DNA of 64,000 nt. It comes from Bacillus sp. Marseille-P3661 (GTDB lineage Bacteria > Bacillota > Bacilli > Bacillales > Bacillaceae_J). The notes beneath the pieces are model-generated. The model did not search any database. It saw only the letters and a program-made list of their open reading frames with translations, and was not told where the DNA came from. A program made the translations under genes and the position numbers. Positions 19,436 to 28,797 of this stretch are shown here, piece after piece. The stretch covers positions 1,029,135 to 1,093,134 of the forward strand of contig NZ_LT965954.1 in assembly GCF_900240995.1 (NCBI RefSeq), in the 5' to 3' direction. How positions within the stretch are numbered: the stretch's first letter is position 1; each line of letters begins with the position of its first letter.

Positions 19436-21001
19436 CAGAGTGTAGAGAAAGGGGTATTTTTTCTCTACACTCTTTTTTGTTTAATGAAAATTAACCTAAT
19501 ATAAATATGAGATAGAATAAGAAAATATCACTCCCAACCACCTAGCCAAGTTTCGCTAGATGGTTGGCAATCTTTTTCATATTCTGGCAAGCTGCTGTAA
19601 GTAGCACTTGCTCACTTGCATTTTTAATTCCTCGTAACCGGCAGTAGCGAAGCCCATGCAGTTCTTTTGAATCTGCAAAGCTTCGCTCTACGGTTTCTTT
19701 TCTATATTTATAAAGAATTTTTCCTCCTGAAGATAATCGGTTAAGTCTCACCTTCTCTTTATGTTCTTCCCAAACATGTCGTGTGACCACTTTTTGCTTA
19801 TTTTTTGACCGTGTACATTGTTGTAGGAGAGGGCAATTTGTACATTTTTTAGAGTCGGATTTATATTCACGATATCCTTCCCTTGTTGTGGTACGATAAT
19901 TTAATTGTTCACCATTGGGACAGACATATACATCTGTATCCGCATCATATGTAAATTTCCACTTTTGAAAAAGTCCTCTTGTCGGTTGATATCTTCTGTG
20001 GGCAATTACACCAAAGATCTCACGATCAAATAATCCCTTACATATTGGATTTGTTAAGTATCCAGAATCTAGTGCCACCGCTTCTACGTTAAAATCAAAT
20101 CGTGAGATTTGACGATCTAATCGCTTGAGATAAGGAACTGAATCATGGACATTACCGGGAGTTACAAAGGCATCTGTTATAATATTGTATTTAATATCGG
20201 TTGTACGGTGGTCTAGATAACAGAACATTTCTTGCTTATTATCACGTGACATAAATCCACAATCCGGATCAGTTGTACTCTTCCGGATTTCTTTCGTTTC
20301 ATTCACCTCCTCTTTTTCCTTTAGAGGCTTTTTTCCATGTTTTACTCGATCTTCCTCAATGGCTTTATTTAATTCCTCTACATATTCACGTGTCTCCACT
20401 TCAACTTCTTCTTTTATAAATTTATGCTTATTTGCATTTGCCTTTAAATGAGTTGAATCAGTAAACAAGACTCTCCCACCAACCATTTTGTGATTAATGG
20501 CTTGCATAACACTTTCATCAAAGATCTCTTGAAAAATGTCAGTATCTTTAAAACGCATTCGACGGTTCCAACTAATAGTGGAGTGGTGTGGCACTGGATC
20601 AGTTAATTTAAGACCAAGAAACCAGCGGTAAGCAATGTTCATTTGTATTTCACGTTCAAGTTGTCTTTCTGAACGGATACCGTAAATATAACCAATAAAC
20701 ATCATCTTAAATAAAATAAGTGGATCCAACGAAGGACGTCCATTATCTTCGCAATAGTACGGTCGAACTCTTTCTGGAATAAATGAAAAGTCTATGTACT
20801 TATCGATTTTTCTTAATAGATGATCTTCAGGGACAAGGTCTTCGATAGATACAAATTCAACTTCGTTTTGAGTATTTTTTCTAGTGTTAAACATACTAAT
20901 CACCATCCTATCTATATTACTTATATTATACCAAATTAACGCGGTGAATTGTTAAAGTTAATGTGAAAAAAATAGACTGTCGAGGGTTTCTCGACAGCCT
21001 G
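19436..21001 (-). mobile_element. IS1182-family insertion sequence, 1566 bp
   Basis: One intact transposase gene lies between imperfect terminal inverted repeats: left CAGAGTGTAGAGAAA, right (inverted) CAGGCTGTCGAGAAA, 12 of 15 identical. Both ends are bordered by the 17-bp direct repeat AGTACCACACAGGTACC. A strong subterminal hairpin (AGAGTGTAGAGAAA and its inverse, 19437-19473) at the left end and CTGTCGAG/CTCGACAG at the right end probably block transcription across the ends. Insertion into a palindromic terminator fits the family's preference for stem-loop targets. Confidence 0.9.
19542..20894 (-). CDS. IS1182-family DDE transposase
   Basis: The product is about 450 residues. The N-terminal DUF772-type domain is visible (EDHLLRKIDKYIDFSFI, then GRPSLDPLILFKMMFIGYIYG and DPVPHHSTISWNRRMRF). 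The DDE catalytic core follows, with FTDSTHLKAN and AVALDSGYLTNP supplying aspartates and KETVERSFADSKELHG the glutamate. A cysteine group KCTNCPLLQQC lies before the last acidic residue, as is usual in this family. The frame is full length without stops, so the element is probably still active or recently inserted. The ATG at 20894, six bases after aggatggtg, is the better start; the frame extends to 20906. Confidence 0.93.
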   Translation of the reverse strand: MFNTRKNTQNEVEFVSIEDLVPEDHLLRKIDKYIDFSFIPERVRPYYCEDNGRPSLDPLILFKMMFIGYIYGIRSERQLEREIQMNIAYRWFLGLKLTDPVPHHSTISWNRRMRFKDTDIFQEIFDESVMQAINHKMVGGRVLFTDSTHLKANANKHKFIKEEVEVETREYVEELNKAIEEDRVKHGKKPLKEKEEVNETKEIRKSTTDPDCGFMSRDNKQEMFCYLDHRTTDIKYNIITDAFVTPGNVHDSVPYLKRLDRQISRFDFNVEAVALDSGYLTNPICKGLFDREIFGVIAHRRYQPTRGLFQKWKFTYDADTDVYVCPNGEQLNYRTTTREGYREYKSDSKKCTNCPLLQQCTRSKNKQKVVTRHVWEEHKEKVRLNRLSSGGKILYKYRKETVERSFADSKELHGLRYCRLRGIKNASEQVLLTAACQNMKKIANHLAKLG

Positions 21002-21025
21002 AGTACCACACAGGTACCTTTTGCT
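21002..21025. repeat. right half of interrupted terminator with 17-bp direct repeat
   Basis: The second copy of AGTACCACACAGGTACC (21002-21018) is followed by TTTTGCT, which pairs with AGCAAAA left of the element. Before insertion this hairpin ended the transcript of the second FadR-type gene. Confidence 0.85.
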
Positions 21026-21118
21026 GCTTTTCAATGCATATAAAAGAAATAAAAGAGACAAAACTTTTGTCTAGCTTCCATCATAAAAGTAATTATTTCT
21101 TGGAATATATGTAGTCTT

Positions 21119-21808
21119 TTAGCTAGTTTTAATAATTCGTTTTCTTACAAAATCTAAGTGCTGAAACATGGCAGCCATTGCGGCTTCAGGGTCTCTATTT
21201 TTTAATGCATCATAAATAGCTACATGCTGCTTATATGTCTCATTACGATCCCGGTCCTCTAACGATACCAGCTTAATTGTTTTATCAAACATTTCTAATA
21301 GAGGGTCAATAAACCCCAATAAGATCGGATTGCTTGCGCTTGAAGCTATTATAAGATGAAATTGACGATCCGCTTCCGTGGTATCGTCTGCATTTTTAAA
21401 TTGCTTTAATACCTCTTCAAGCTTTAACAAATCGTCATCAGAAATTTTCTCAGCAGCTAATGCAACCATACCTGTTTCTATCGATATCCTCGTTTCCATG
21501 ATTGCATTTGCATTACCAGCTGAAAGTGCTAGCATTAACGAGAACGGCTCACTTCCTATTTGCTTTGCAAAATGACTTCCTTCTCTAGTTTTGCGGGTTA
21601 TAATCCCCAGTGTTTCTAGGGAACTTAGCGCTTCTCGAATAACTGGTCTACTTACGCCTAGCATTTTCATTAGTTCCATTTCTGAAGGCAAACTATCACC
21701 TGGATTAAATCTTCTTTTTAATAATAAATCAATAATTTCGTCAATTACCTGTTTTGATAAGGTCTGCCGTTTTACAGAATTTATTTTAATATCGGAATTA
21801 TTTCCCAT
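21119..21808 (-). CDS. FadR-subfamily GntR transcriptional regulator (copy 2)
   Basis: A 229-residue paralogue of the regulator at 18548-19261, with the same layout: winged helix-turn-helix (SKQVIDEIIDLLLKRRFNPGDSLPSE, then GVSRPVIREALSSLETLGI) and a C-terminal FCD domain (ETGMVALAAEKISDDDLLKLEE, HLIIASSASNPI). The two proteins align almost end to end without large gaps. It has its own promoter region and is separated from the upstream kdgD copy by a terminator. I did not find the TTGTAAGACAA operator upstream of it, so it may read a different site. Confidence 0.87.
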   Translation of the reverse strand: MGNNSDIKINSVKRQTLSKQVIDEIIDLLLKRRFNPGDSLPSEMELMKMLGVSRPVIREALSSLETLGIITRKTREGSHFAKQIGSEPFSLMLALSAGNANAIMETRISIETGMVALAAEKISDDDLLKLEEVLKQFKNADDTTEADRQFHLIIASSASNPILLGFIDPLLEMFDKTIKLVSLEDRDRNETYKQHVAIYDALKNRDPEAAMAAMFQHLDFVRKRIIKTS

Positions 21809-22016
21809 ACAAATAACCTACTTTCTATACTTTTCCGATGAGTTTATCTAACTTTATACCATTATAACAGGTTTAATTAACTCTTGTGAGGTATGATGGC
21901 CATTTCACCTTGCTTTATGCAATAAAAGTGCCTAATGTTAACTCTTTTCATAATTAAGAACAGGCTTCAAAATCTAAACCTTCTCATACCAATCTAAATC
22001 TTCCTTCTATAACATG

Positions 22017-22053
22017 AAAAAAGACTAACTACTTAAAGAAGCTAGTTAATCTT
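22017..22053 (-). terminator. terminator after the second kdgD
   Basis: On the minus strand AAGATTAACTA / TAGTTAGTCTT is an 11-bp stem with one mismatch and is followed by TTTT. It lies about 125 bases after the kdgD copy 2 stop. Confidence 0.8.
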
Positions 22054-22177
22054 ATTTCATACTAAATTCATATATAGTATACGTTAAATATGCCTACAAC
22101 TTAGTAAGGGCGGCAGTTATCAAGAAGGTTCTAGTACCTCCAGCACATGTTCAATTTTATCTATACTTAACTTAATG

Positions 22178-23107
22178 TTAAATGACTGCCTTATTGTTTC
22201 GAGGATATTTTTCAAATGCCGTTTTTAAAATTTCTTCAAGTTGTGTGTAGTGATACTTTTCTACAGCAATAATAGGTGGCCTAGCTGTATTATTTACTGG
22301 TAATCCGATAATATCCATGCCCGCTTTAATTAAAGATACCGCATAGCCTTTTCTTGATTTACGAATACGATTGATTGGTAGAATGACATCTTGATAGATT
22401 TCATTCACTCGCTGTTGGTCCCCTTTAAGTAGGGCATTATAAAATGCTCTTGAAATATGAGGAATATAGTTAGATATAGCAGATGAATATGAATCAAACC
22501 CTAATGGCACATAGGCTGGCTGCGTTACTTCCGCCATTGGCATTCCGTTTAACCAGCCTAAACGACTACCAATCGTTTGTGTTAATTCAATATTTAAATC
22601 CATATTACCGAGTCCATCTTTTAAGCCAACTAACTGCGGAAAATCTGTTAATCTTTGGACTGCCTCTAATTGCAAGACTGCATTTGCTCTTTGATAGATG
22701 ATTGCGTTTAAATCCGTACTTGTTATGATAGCTTTATAGTATTGATAAATTCCTTCCTGTTCACCTTCGATTAGGTAAGGAGGTAAAATCAGGTATCCAT
22801 CAGCTCCAAGTTTTTCTGAAGTTTCTGCCTTCTCAGTAGCTTCTGATAAATTCCCACCTACCCCTGTATAAACTGGAACCCTTCCATCTACAACTGAAAC
22901 TGCTATCTCTATCATCAACTCATATTCTTTACGACTAATAGCATTAAACTCACCTGAACCGCAAGCAATAAAAATAGCCTCTAGTCCTTCATCAAGTAAG
23001 AATTCAATATTACGAGTTAAAGACTTTTCATCAATACATCCATTCTCATTATAAGGAGCTACTGGAAACCCTAATATTCCTGTTGGCGCTTTCCTAATAT
23101 TTGACAT
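22178..23107 (-). CDS. kdgD: 5-dehydro-4-deoxyglucarate dehydratase (copy 2)
   Basis: This is a 309-residue paralogue of the enzyme at 17597-18526, identical in length and in catalytic positions (Y138 in IIYQRAN, K163 in LVGLKDG). The N-terminus KAPTGILGFPVAPYNENG is nearly the same. It starts nine bases after the CocE-type hydrolase gene ends, with its own gaggga site, so the two are translated from one message. Two copies under separate regulators suggest that each module makes its own KdgD while the aldehyde dehydrogenase is shared. Confidence 0.92.
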   Translation of the reverse strand: MSNIRKAPTGILGFPVAPYNENGCIDEKSLTRNIEFLLDEGLEAIFIACGSGEFNAISRKEYELMIEIAVSVVDGRVPVYTGVGGNLSEATEKAETSEKLGADGYLILPPYLIEGEQEGIYQYYKAIITSTDLNAIIYQRANAVLQLEAVQRLTDFPQLVGLKDGLGNMDLNIELTQTIGSRLGWLNGMPMAEVTQPAYVPLGFDSYSSAISNYIPHISRAFYNALLKGDQQRVNEIYQDVILPINRIRKSRKGYAVSLIKAGMDIIGLPVNNTARPPIIAVEKYHYTQLEEILKTAFEKYPRNNKAVI

Positions 23108-23116
23108 TTTTTTCCC

Positions 23117-24853
23117 TCACTTTTCTCTTTCAATTATTGGTAACAATATATGGGACTTATATGATTCATTGTGATGAACTTGATTAACAGCAGTAATGAA
23201 AGATTCCTCACTTTCACTACTAATACTTCCTCCCGAATTACTGTTCCGATCATACTTTGGAAAATTACTGCTTGATACTTCTAAGCGAATACGGTGACCT
23301 ACTTTAAAAACATTTGAGGTAGCAGCCATTTCAATTTTGATTTTATAAATAGTCCCTTGTTCCATTAATTCAGGTGAGTCAAATGAATGACGGTAACGCA
23401 CGCGCAGGATTCCTTCTGTAAGAATTTCTGCACGGCCATCTGGATGAACATCAACAAGTTTCCCTGTAAAATCAGTATCTTTCGCACTGGAGGAAATATA
23501 AAGTATTAACTCAATAGGACCCGTCACCTCCGTTGCTTCAAGTAAAGGTTCAGAAGTATAACAAAGTACATCATCGCGATCCTCAACACTACTCTGATCT
23601 AATGGCCCTGATATATGTTCATTGGCAAAATGTATATTGCCTCCTCTAGTTGGCACAGGTCTTTTTGGATTGTAAAGATAAACATCTGAAGGTTCATTTT
23701 TAGGTTCCGCTGCAGAAAGTACACCATCACCGTTTGCTCTGTTAGCATTACCATTACTATGTAAATAATAAGGACGATATTTTGTATCAGGTAACGGCCA
23801 ATCTTCTTCATCACGCCATTCATTAATACCCATAACAAATAGCTTGACTGGTTTTTCCTCCTTAGTTTGGTTATCAATACCTTTAAGCCATTTATTAAAC
23901 CACTCAATTAATAAACCCGTATGGTCGATCCCATCTAAGCCCGCCTTCATTCCGTATTCGTGCTCGGCAAATGTCCCCGTATTATTGGTATGTGTCCATG
24001 GTCCAATAATTAAGCGTTGATTTTTCTTTGCGATTTCACTGGAACTTCTCTGCTTAATTCCCTGAAAGTTTTTTAATGTTCCTCGAAGGAAAATATCATA
24101 CCATCCAGCAGTGTGCAGAGCTGGTACGGAAATATCATGATAGAACTCTCTAAAAGAACTACTCTTCCAGTAATCATCTTTAACCGAATGTGTTAGCCAT
24201 TCTTTGTATACTGGCCAATACTCGTTAAATTCTGCGGATTCCAATAGTGGTAGTTTCTCTACATTAAACGGATAAGACTTTCCACTTTGAAGAAACTCTA
24301 TAAACTCTTTAGGCATCTCTTTTCCCTGCTCTAAAGCTCGTTTTACAATGACCGTAAAAAACATTCGAGTTGTCCAACTTAGTGTCCCTCCAAGTTCAAG
24401 TGCACCACCCCTATAGGCAAGATCTTCATAAAAATCAGATGGAGTAAGATGAGGGGCAATTGCTTTTAAAGCAGCAGGTTTTCTCTTTGCAGCAAGGATT
24501 TGTGTCATCCCATGATATGAACCGCCAATCATCCCAATATTCCCATCGCACCATGACTGAGCTGCAATCCAATTGATTGTATCTTCTCCATCTTCCGCCT
24601 CTTGATTAATAGGCAGAAACTCTCCTTCAGAAGCACCCGTACCACGTACATCTTGAACAACAACGATAAACCCTGCTTGCACAAGTCTTAGTATGTCTGG
24701 TCTGTCAAAAAACTTAGGTCTCTCTTTGTCATACGGCAACCTTCTAAGTAAGACTGGTAAAGCCTTTTCCACACAAGGTCGGTATACATCAGCCGCTAGT
24801 TTCACGTGATCCTTCATGGGTATCATTATATTTTTTTCTATTTTTATTTCCAT
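23117..24853 (-). CDS. CocE/NonD-family (S15-type) serine hydrolase
   Basis: A 578-residue alpha/beta hydrolase of the X-Pro dipeptidyl-peptidase S15 / cocaine esterase family. The N-terminal half carries MIPMKDHVKLAADVYRP, VQDVRGTGASEGEF (oxyanion region) and IGGSYHGMTQ with the nucleophilic serine. The C-terminal jelly-roll domain runs from about residue 330 (ELILYISSSAKDTDFTGKLVDV, VGHRIRLEVSSSNFPKYDRN). No signal peptide is present, so it acts in the cytoplasm. Members hydrolyse esters or amides. Directly upstream of kdgD in module 2, it may free an aldarate from an ester or amide conjugate; the true substrate is unknown. Confidence 0.85.
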   Translation of the reverse strand: MEIKIEKNIMIPMKDHVKLAADVYRPCVEKALPVLLRRLPYDKERPKFFDRPDILRLVQAGFIVVVQDVRGTGASEGEFLPINQEAEDGEDTINWIAAQSWCDGNIGMIGGSYHGMTQILAAKRKPAALKAIAPHLTPSDFYEDLAYRGGALELGGTLSWTTRMFFTVIVKRALEQGKEMPKEFIEFLQSGKSYPFNVEKLPLLESAEFNEYWPVYKEWLTHSVKDDYWKSSSFREFYHDISVPALHTAGWYDIFLRGTLKNFQGIKQRSSSEIAKKNQRLIIGPWTHTNNTGTFAEHEYGMKAGLDGIDHTGLLIEWFNKWLKGIDNQTKEEKPVKLFVMGINEWRDEEDWPLPDTKYRPYYLHSNGNANRANGDGVLSAAEPKNEPSDVYLYNPKRPVPTRGGNIHFANEHISGPLDQSSVEDRDDVLCYTSEPLLEATEVTGPIELILYISSSAKDTDFTGKLVDVHPDGRAEILTEGILRVRYRHSFDSPELMEQGTIYKIKIEMAATSNVFKVGHRIRLEVSSSNFPKYDRNSNSGGSISSESEESFITAVNQVHHNESYKSHILLPIIEREK

Positions 24854-24894
24854 TTAACCTAATCTCCTTTGAACGGAAAAAGTGTATGATAAAA

Positions 24895-25095
24895 ATTACG
24901 GATACTTGGGGTAGATGAGTGATTTATGGGCTCAATTGAGATGTTTTGATTACCATAAATCCATTTCTTCCTTTTTTTACGGTCACCTAGCTCATACTTT
25001 AGTTATCGCTAGACCTCGTTTTTGAATTACGGTAACCAGACCAACAATTTTTTTCCTTTTGCGGCATTTTAACGGTGGTATGATTACCGTAATTA
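24895..25095. repeat. degenerate array of ATTACGGTAA / TTACCGTAAT words
   Basis: Five related words lie in the gap between hydrolase genes: ATTACG (24895), GATTACCATAAAT (24948), TTTACGGTCACC (24977), AATTACGGTAACC (25025) and GATTACCGTAATTA (25082). The last two are exact inverted copies over ten bases. Spacings are 53, 29, 48 and 57. The plan resembles the two larger arrays in this window but with a different word. The rest of this 375-base gap shows no gene. Confidence 0.55.
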
Positions 25096-25228
25096 GCTAT
25101 TTAAAATTAACTTTCTACACTAACAATATACGGTATTAGGTATTTAAACCGACAGAAACTATCAATATAACAATAGCAAGTTAGCAGAATATATTAACAA
25201 TTGATCTTACTTTCCTTGATACATAACT

Positions 25229-26140
25229 CTACTTTTTTTTAAATACCTCTTGTAAGCAGGAAATGATCATTTCCTCTGCTTCCTTATAATCACCTGTATT
25301 TTTAACAGTAAACCCATGCTCACAGCCTAAAAACCTTTTAGCTGTAACCTTCACACCTGCTTCAATTAATTGCATAGCGAATTTTTCTGCCTCTTCACAA
25401 AGATTATCAAGTTCTGCCGATAAGATAACTGTTGGCGGCAAACCCTTTAACATTTCTACTGATGCATATACCGGAGATGCTAATGGTTTTTTTCGGTCGG
25501 CTGGGTCTATATAAAGGTCATTGTATGCTCTTGCCTTTTCTACAGGTATGGTTATATCTGTATTCTTCTTAAGAGCAGGATCTGTATATAAATCAAGAGG
25601 TGGATAATCTAAAATTTGTAATTTTACATCAAATTCCTTGCTTTCCTTAGCCATTAGCATTAATCCTGCAGTCAATGTCCCTCCAGCGCTATGACCGCCG
25701 ACCACTATCCTATTGCGATCGATTGATAACAGCTCCGGATTATCGTATACCCATTTCACAATGTCATAACATTCATATAGTGCGTATGGGAACATTTTTT
25801 CAGGTGCAACTTTATAATCTATATCAACCACTACACAATCTAGTGCATATGCAATTTTTCTACAAAATAATGTATCTTGTTCTTGATGCCCCTTGATAAA
25901 CCCTCCGCCATGGATATTGACATACACAGGATAAGCGGTACTTCCACCTAGAGGATAATGGATAATGACCCTTGTCTCACCATTCCTTGTCCTAACATAC
26001 ATCTCCCTTGATTCTTTCACAGGAAATTTTTCAAGAATGCTAGAAAGGTCACGATTTACTGTGTCGCTTTCTCTAATCTTATTGGCAATCTTAAGTTTTT
26101 CATCTAAATTCAGATGATTACCTGATGATATATGCATCAT
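25229..26140 (-). CDS. alpha/beta hydrolase, hormone-sensitive-lipase (HSL) type
   Basis: A carboxylesterase of about 303 residues in the HSL/bacterial lipase family IV. It has the oxyanion-hole motif HGGGFIKG, the nucleophile elbow GGHSAGG, the acidic residue in LSAELDNLCEEAE and the C-terminal histidine in GCEHGFTV. ATG at 26140 is chosen because ggggtg lies seven bases before it; a GTG at 26149 is possible. It overlaps the end of the DUF3237 gene by 23 bases, so the two are translationally coupled. It is cytosolic, with no signal peptide. In module 2 it probably removes an acyl group from the imported compound. Confidence 0.87.
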   Translation of the reverse strand: MMHISSGNHLNLDEKLKIANKIRESDTVNRDLSSILEKFPVKESREMYVRTRNGETRVIIHYPLGGSTAYPVYVNIHGGGFIKGHQEQDTLFCRKIAYALDCVVVDIDYKVAPEKMFPYALYECYDIVKWVYDNPELLSIDRNRIVVGGHSAGGTLTAGLMLMAKESKEFDVKLQILDYPPLDLYTDPALKKNTDITIPVEKARAYNDLYIDPADRKKPLASPVYASVEMLKGLPPTVILSAELDNLCEEAEKFAMQLIEAGVKVTAKRFLGCEHGFTVKNTGDYKEAEEMIISCLQEVFKKK

Positions 26141-26636
26141 AAATAACACCCCGATTTGTTTTCGACATCACGCTCCCAATCGCAACTACATTATTAATCC
26201 AACTATATCTTTCGTCCCCACATTCAAAAAATAAATGTTGTCTAAAATAATAAGTATCTGGATCTACTGGATGACCTGATCTCTTTTCTAACATGATTTC
26301 TTCGCTCTGCTGAACATACCCTTTAGTAGACAAGCTGATATTAACACCATCGTCCGTTTGCAAAATATAACGAGTATCAATACCCTTGGTTGTGGATTGG
26401 TAATGATTTTCAGTATTCCAATCAGCCCCTATCGGAAGAACAATCCCTTTTAATTTAGGGCCTTCGAATTGACCGCCAATGATTGGGATAACTTTTAAAA
26501 ACCCCTTTTCAACGTTACCGATCTCAATCGGCGGGCCACAATCAGCTATGAGTCTATATAAAAATTCAAACTTCGGTTTGGATGGTATAAAACCACCGTT
26601 CAAAGATAATACCTTTTTTTCGAATTCGACTGACAT
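26118..26636 (-). CDS. DUF3237 (UPF0311) family protein
   Basis: A 172-residue protein matching the DUF3237 pattern. Landmarks are FEFLYRLIADCGPPIEIG, GGQFEGPKLKGIVLPIGADW, DTRYILQTDDGVNISLSTKG and a final GVIYDAYIIR. The fold is a beta-barrel-like lipocalin relative; its biochemical role is not established. These genes often sit with carboxylesterases and catabolic clusters. Here it overlaps the HSL-type hydrolase gene and follows a tctA gene, which ties it to uptake and hydrolysis of the module 2 substrate. Confidence 0.85.
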   Translation of the reverse strand: MSVEFEKKVLSLNGGFIPSKPKFEFLYRLIADCGPPIEIGNVEKGFLKVIPIIGGQFEGPKLKGIVLPIGADWNTENHYQSTTKGIDTRYILQTDDGVNISLSTKGYVQQSEEIMLEKRSGHPVDPDTYYFRQHLFFECGDERYSWINNVVAIGSVMSKTNRGVIYDAYIIR

Positions 26637-26718
26637 AAATAAACCTCCATATCTTTTAAACTAGATTTACGAATTATTAAACTTTATTGGTTAACTTTTC
26701 GTTCAATATTTCAGTTCT

Positions 26719-28233
26719 TTACAGATTAATTGAATCTTTAAGTTCGTTTTTTCTTGACTTTTTAATTTGTGAAATAAAGGTCATACCTACGAATATTATC
26801 GTGATTAATATAAATATTCCTGAAATAGGCTGAGTGATAAACGGAATGAACGATCCTTGACTTAGTTGAAGTCCTCGTCTAAGATTTGTTTCAACAATAG
26901 GACCTAAAATAAAACCTAGAACCATTGGAGGGAGAGGGAACTTTAAAAGCACCAATAAATAACCAATCACACCAAATAACACTAAAGTCCATACATCGAA
27001 CATCCTACTATTCACACCGAAGGAACCAATTCCACATAAAACTAGAATAATTGGAAGAAGAATATGTTTTGGAACATCTAATAATTTAATAAAAATTCTT
27101 AAACCATAAAACTCAATGACTAGCATAATAATACTCGCAATGATAAGTGCGGCGAAAATCGTATATACAAGATCTGCATTGTTTACAAACAATAATGGCC
27201 CTGGATTGAGACCGTGTATTAAAAATCCACCTAACAGCATAGTCGTTACTCCGTCACCAGGAATCCCAAGACATAGCAATGGAATCATTGCTCCACCAAT
27301 AGATGCATTATTGGCAGACTCAGATGCAACTACACCATCGTTAATACCTGTACCAAACTTTTCTGGATGTTTGGACATCCTCTTAGCTGCTGAATATGCC
27401 AAGATATTCGAAGTTCCTCCTCCAATACCAGGCAGGATCCCAATAGCAGAACCGATTACTGAAGAACGAAAGAAATTAACAATTTGACTTTTGAATTCCT
27501 GCAAACTAAAGCCATAGCCTTTTATCTTGCCCTTTTTATACGGTAGCTTTTTAATAACACCAGATTCTCGTGCAGATGACATGATTTCTGAAATCGCAAA
27601 GAGACCAATAATAGCTGGTAATGGATGAAATCCATTGTCTAATTCATGGAAACCAAATGTAAATCTCGGTAGTCCATCGATCGGTGCAATTCCGACAGTT
27701 GCAAACGCTACACCCATCATTCCACTAATAAGTCCTTTTGTGAGATTATTTCCGGAAAGTCCACAGATTAAAGAAAGCGAAAACAGAGCAATCGCAAAAT
27801 ATTCAAATGGACCAAACTTTAAAGCAACTTTTGCTAATGGAGGAGCAACAAACACTAATACAGCAATACTAAAAATGGTTCCGAGAAATGAGAACACCAC
27901 ACCTAATCCAATTGCTTTTGCTGCTTCGCCATTTCTAGCCATCGGCGCACCATCAAAAGTTGTTGCTAAAGATGCTGGCGTACCGGGCATGTTTAATAAG
28001 ATAGCAGAAATTAAACCTCCGGAAACACCACCAATGTATAGTGCAATTAAAAGTGCAAAACCGGATGTAGGGCTAAGTCCAAATGTAATGGGTAGACATA
28101 GAGCAACTGCCATCGTGGCAGTAAGTCCGGGAATGGAACCAAATAGTATACCAACTGCGACACCCGCAATCATTAATAGCATGTTTGGTATAGTAAAAAG
28201 TGATAAAAATCCTTGAGCAAATAGATCTAACAC
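26719..28233 (-). CDS. tctA: tripartite tricarboxylate transporter large permease TctA (copy 2)
   Basis: A 504-residue TctA protein, the same length and topology as the one at 12725-14236. Family motifs are FGSIPGLTATMAVALCLP, SAIGILPGIGGGTSNILAYS and LGIPGDGVTTMLLGG. The start is a GTG at 28233, six bases after aggagg. It ends 82 bases before the DUF3237 gene. Together with the TctB and TctC genes upstream it forms a complete second TTT carrier. Confidence 0.92.
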   Translation of the reverse strand: MLDLFAQGFLSLFTIPNMLLMIAGVAVGILFGSIPGLTATMAVALCLPITFGLSPTSGFALLIALYIGGVSGGLISAILLNMPGTPASLATTFDGAPMARNGEAAKAIGLGVVFSFLGTIFSIAVLVFVAPPLAKVALKFGPFEYFAIALFSLSLICGLSGNNLTKGLISGMMGVAFATVGIAPIDGLPRFTFGFHELDNGFHPLPAIIGLFAISEIMSSARESGVIKKLPYKKGKIKGYGFSLQEFKSQIVNFFRSSVIGSAIGILPGIGGGTSNILAYSAAKRMSKHPEKFGTGINDGVVASESANNASIGGAMIPLLCLGIPGDGVTTMLLGGFLIHGLNPGPLLFVNNADLVYTIFAALIIASIIMLVIEFYGLRIFIKLLDVPKHILLPIILVLCGIGSFGVNSRMFDVWTLVLFGVIGYLLVLLKFPLPPMVLGFILGPIVETNLRRGLQLSQGSFIPFITQPISGIFILITIIFVGMTFISQIKKSRKNELKDSINL

Positions 28234-28243
28234 TGTATCCCTC

Positions 28244-28774
28244 CTAACCCAATATCCCTATTGGAAGTAACAAATATAAAACATATCTAAAAATAAGATA
28301 GACTGATACAGATACAACTACGGAAACAATTCCAAATAACACATATCTTCTTTGGCTATTTTTTGATAACAATACCATTTGGGAAAATAGATAAAGAATG
28401 GATGATAACACAAAACCTAATGGGTTTAATAATAAAAAGTAAATAATAATACTAAGTAGCGTTAACAAAACACGGACATTATCATTTTTAGTGGAGGGAG
28501 TTTCTTCATTTTGTTCTATTACTTCTTTGGAACTCGTTGCATTCAATGCCTTCCGTACTCCTCCAGCAATAAGAATAACACTTAAAATGATCAAACAAAC
28601 ACTTGTAATTTTCGGCATAAAAGCTGGACCAATACTAGCGAAAGTAAGGGTTTTTATATTTGAAGATTCAATGTACATCCCAGTGAAAAAAAGTAATAAA
28701 AATGTCCCTACAATCACATCCTCAAATCTACGGAAATATCCCCCTAAATTAGTCATAGAATTTACCTTATTCAC
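28244..28774 (-). CDS. tctB: tripartite tricarboxylate transporter small subunit TctB (copy 2)
   Basis: A 176-residue TctB-type protein with four membrane segments and a hydrophilic loop of about 25 residues (EQNEETPSTKNDN) in the middle. The first segment pair (VIVGTFLLLFFTGMYIESS, FMPKITSVCLIILSVILIAG) and the C-terminal FRYVLYLLLPIGIL match the family. It is longer than the TctB of module 1 by about 40 residues. It ends 10 bases before tctA. The start is probably the GTG at 28774 behind gaggtgag. Confidence 0.83.
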   Translation of the reverse strand: MNKVNSMTNLGGYFRRFEDVIVGTFLLLFFTGMYIESSNIKTLTFASIGPAFMPKITSVCLIILSVILIAGGVRKALNATSSKEVIEQNEETPSTKNDNVRVLLTLLSIIIYFLLLNPLGFVLSSILYLFSQMVLLSKNSQRRYVLFGIVSVVVSVSVYLIFRYVLYLLLPIGILG

Positions 28775-28797
28775 ATTCTCACCTCACATATAGGATA

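Noticed and set aside
27635-28216. Plus-strand frame of 193 codons
   Set aside because: It is antisense to the second tctA gene and is explained by codon bias.
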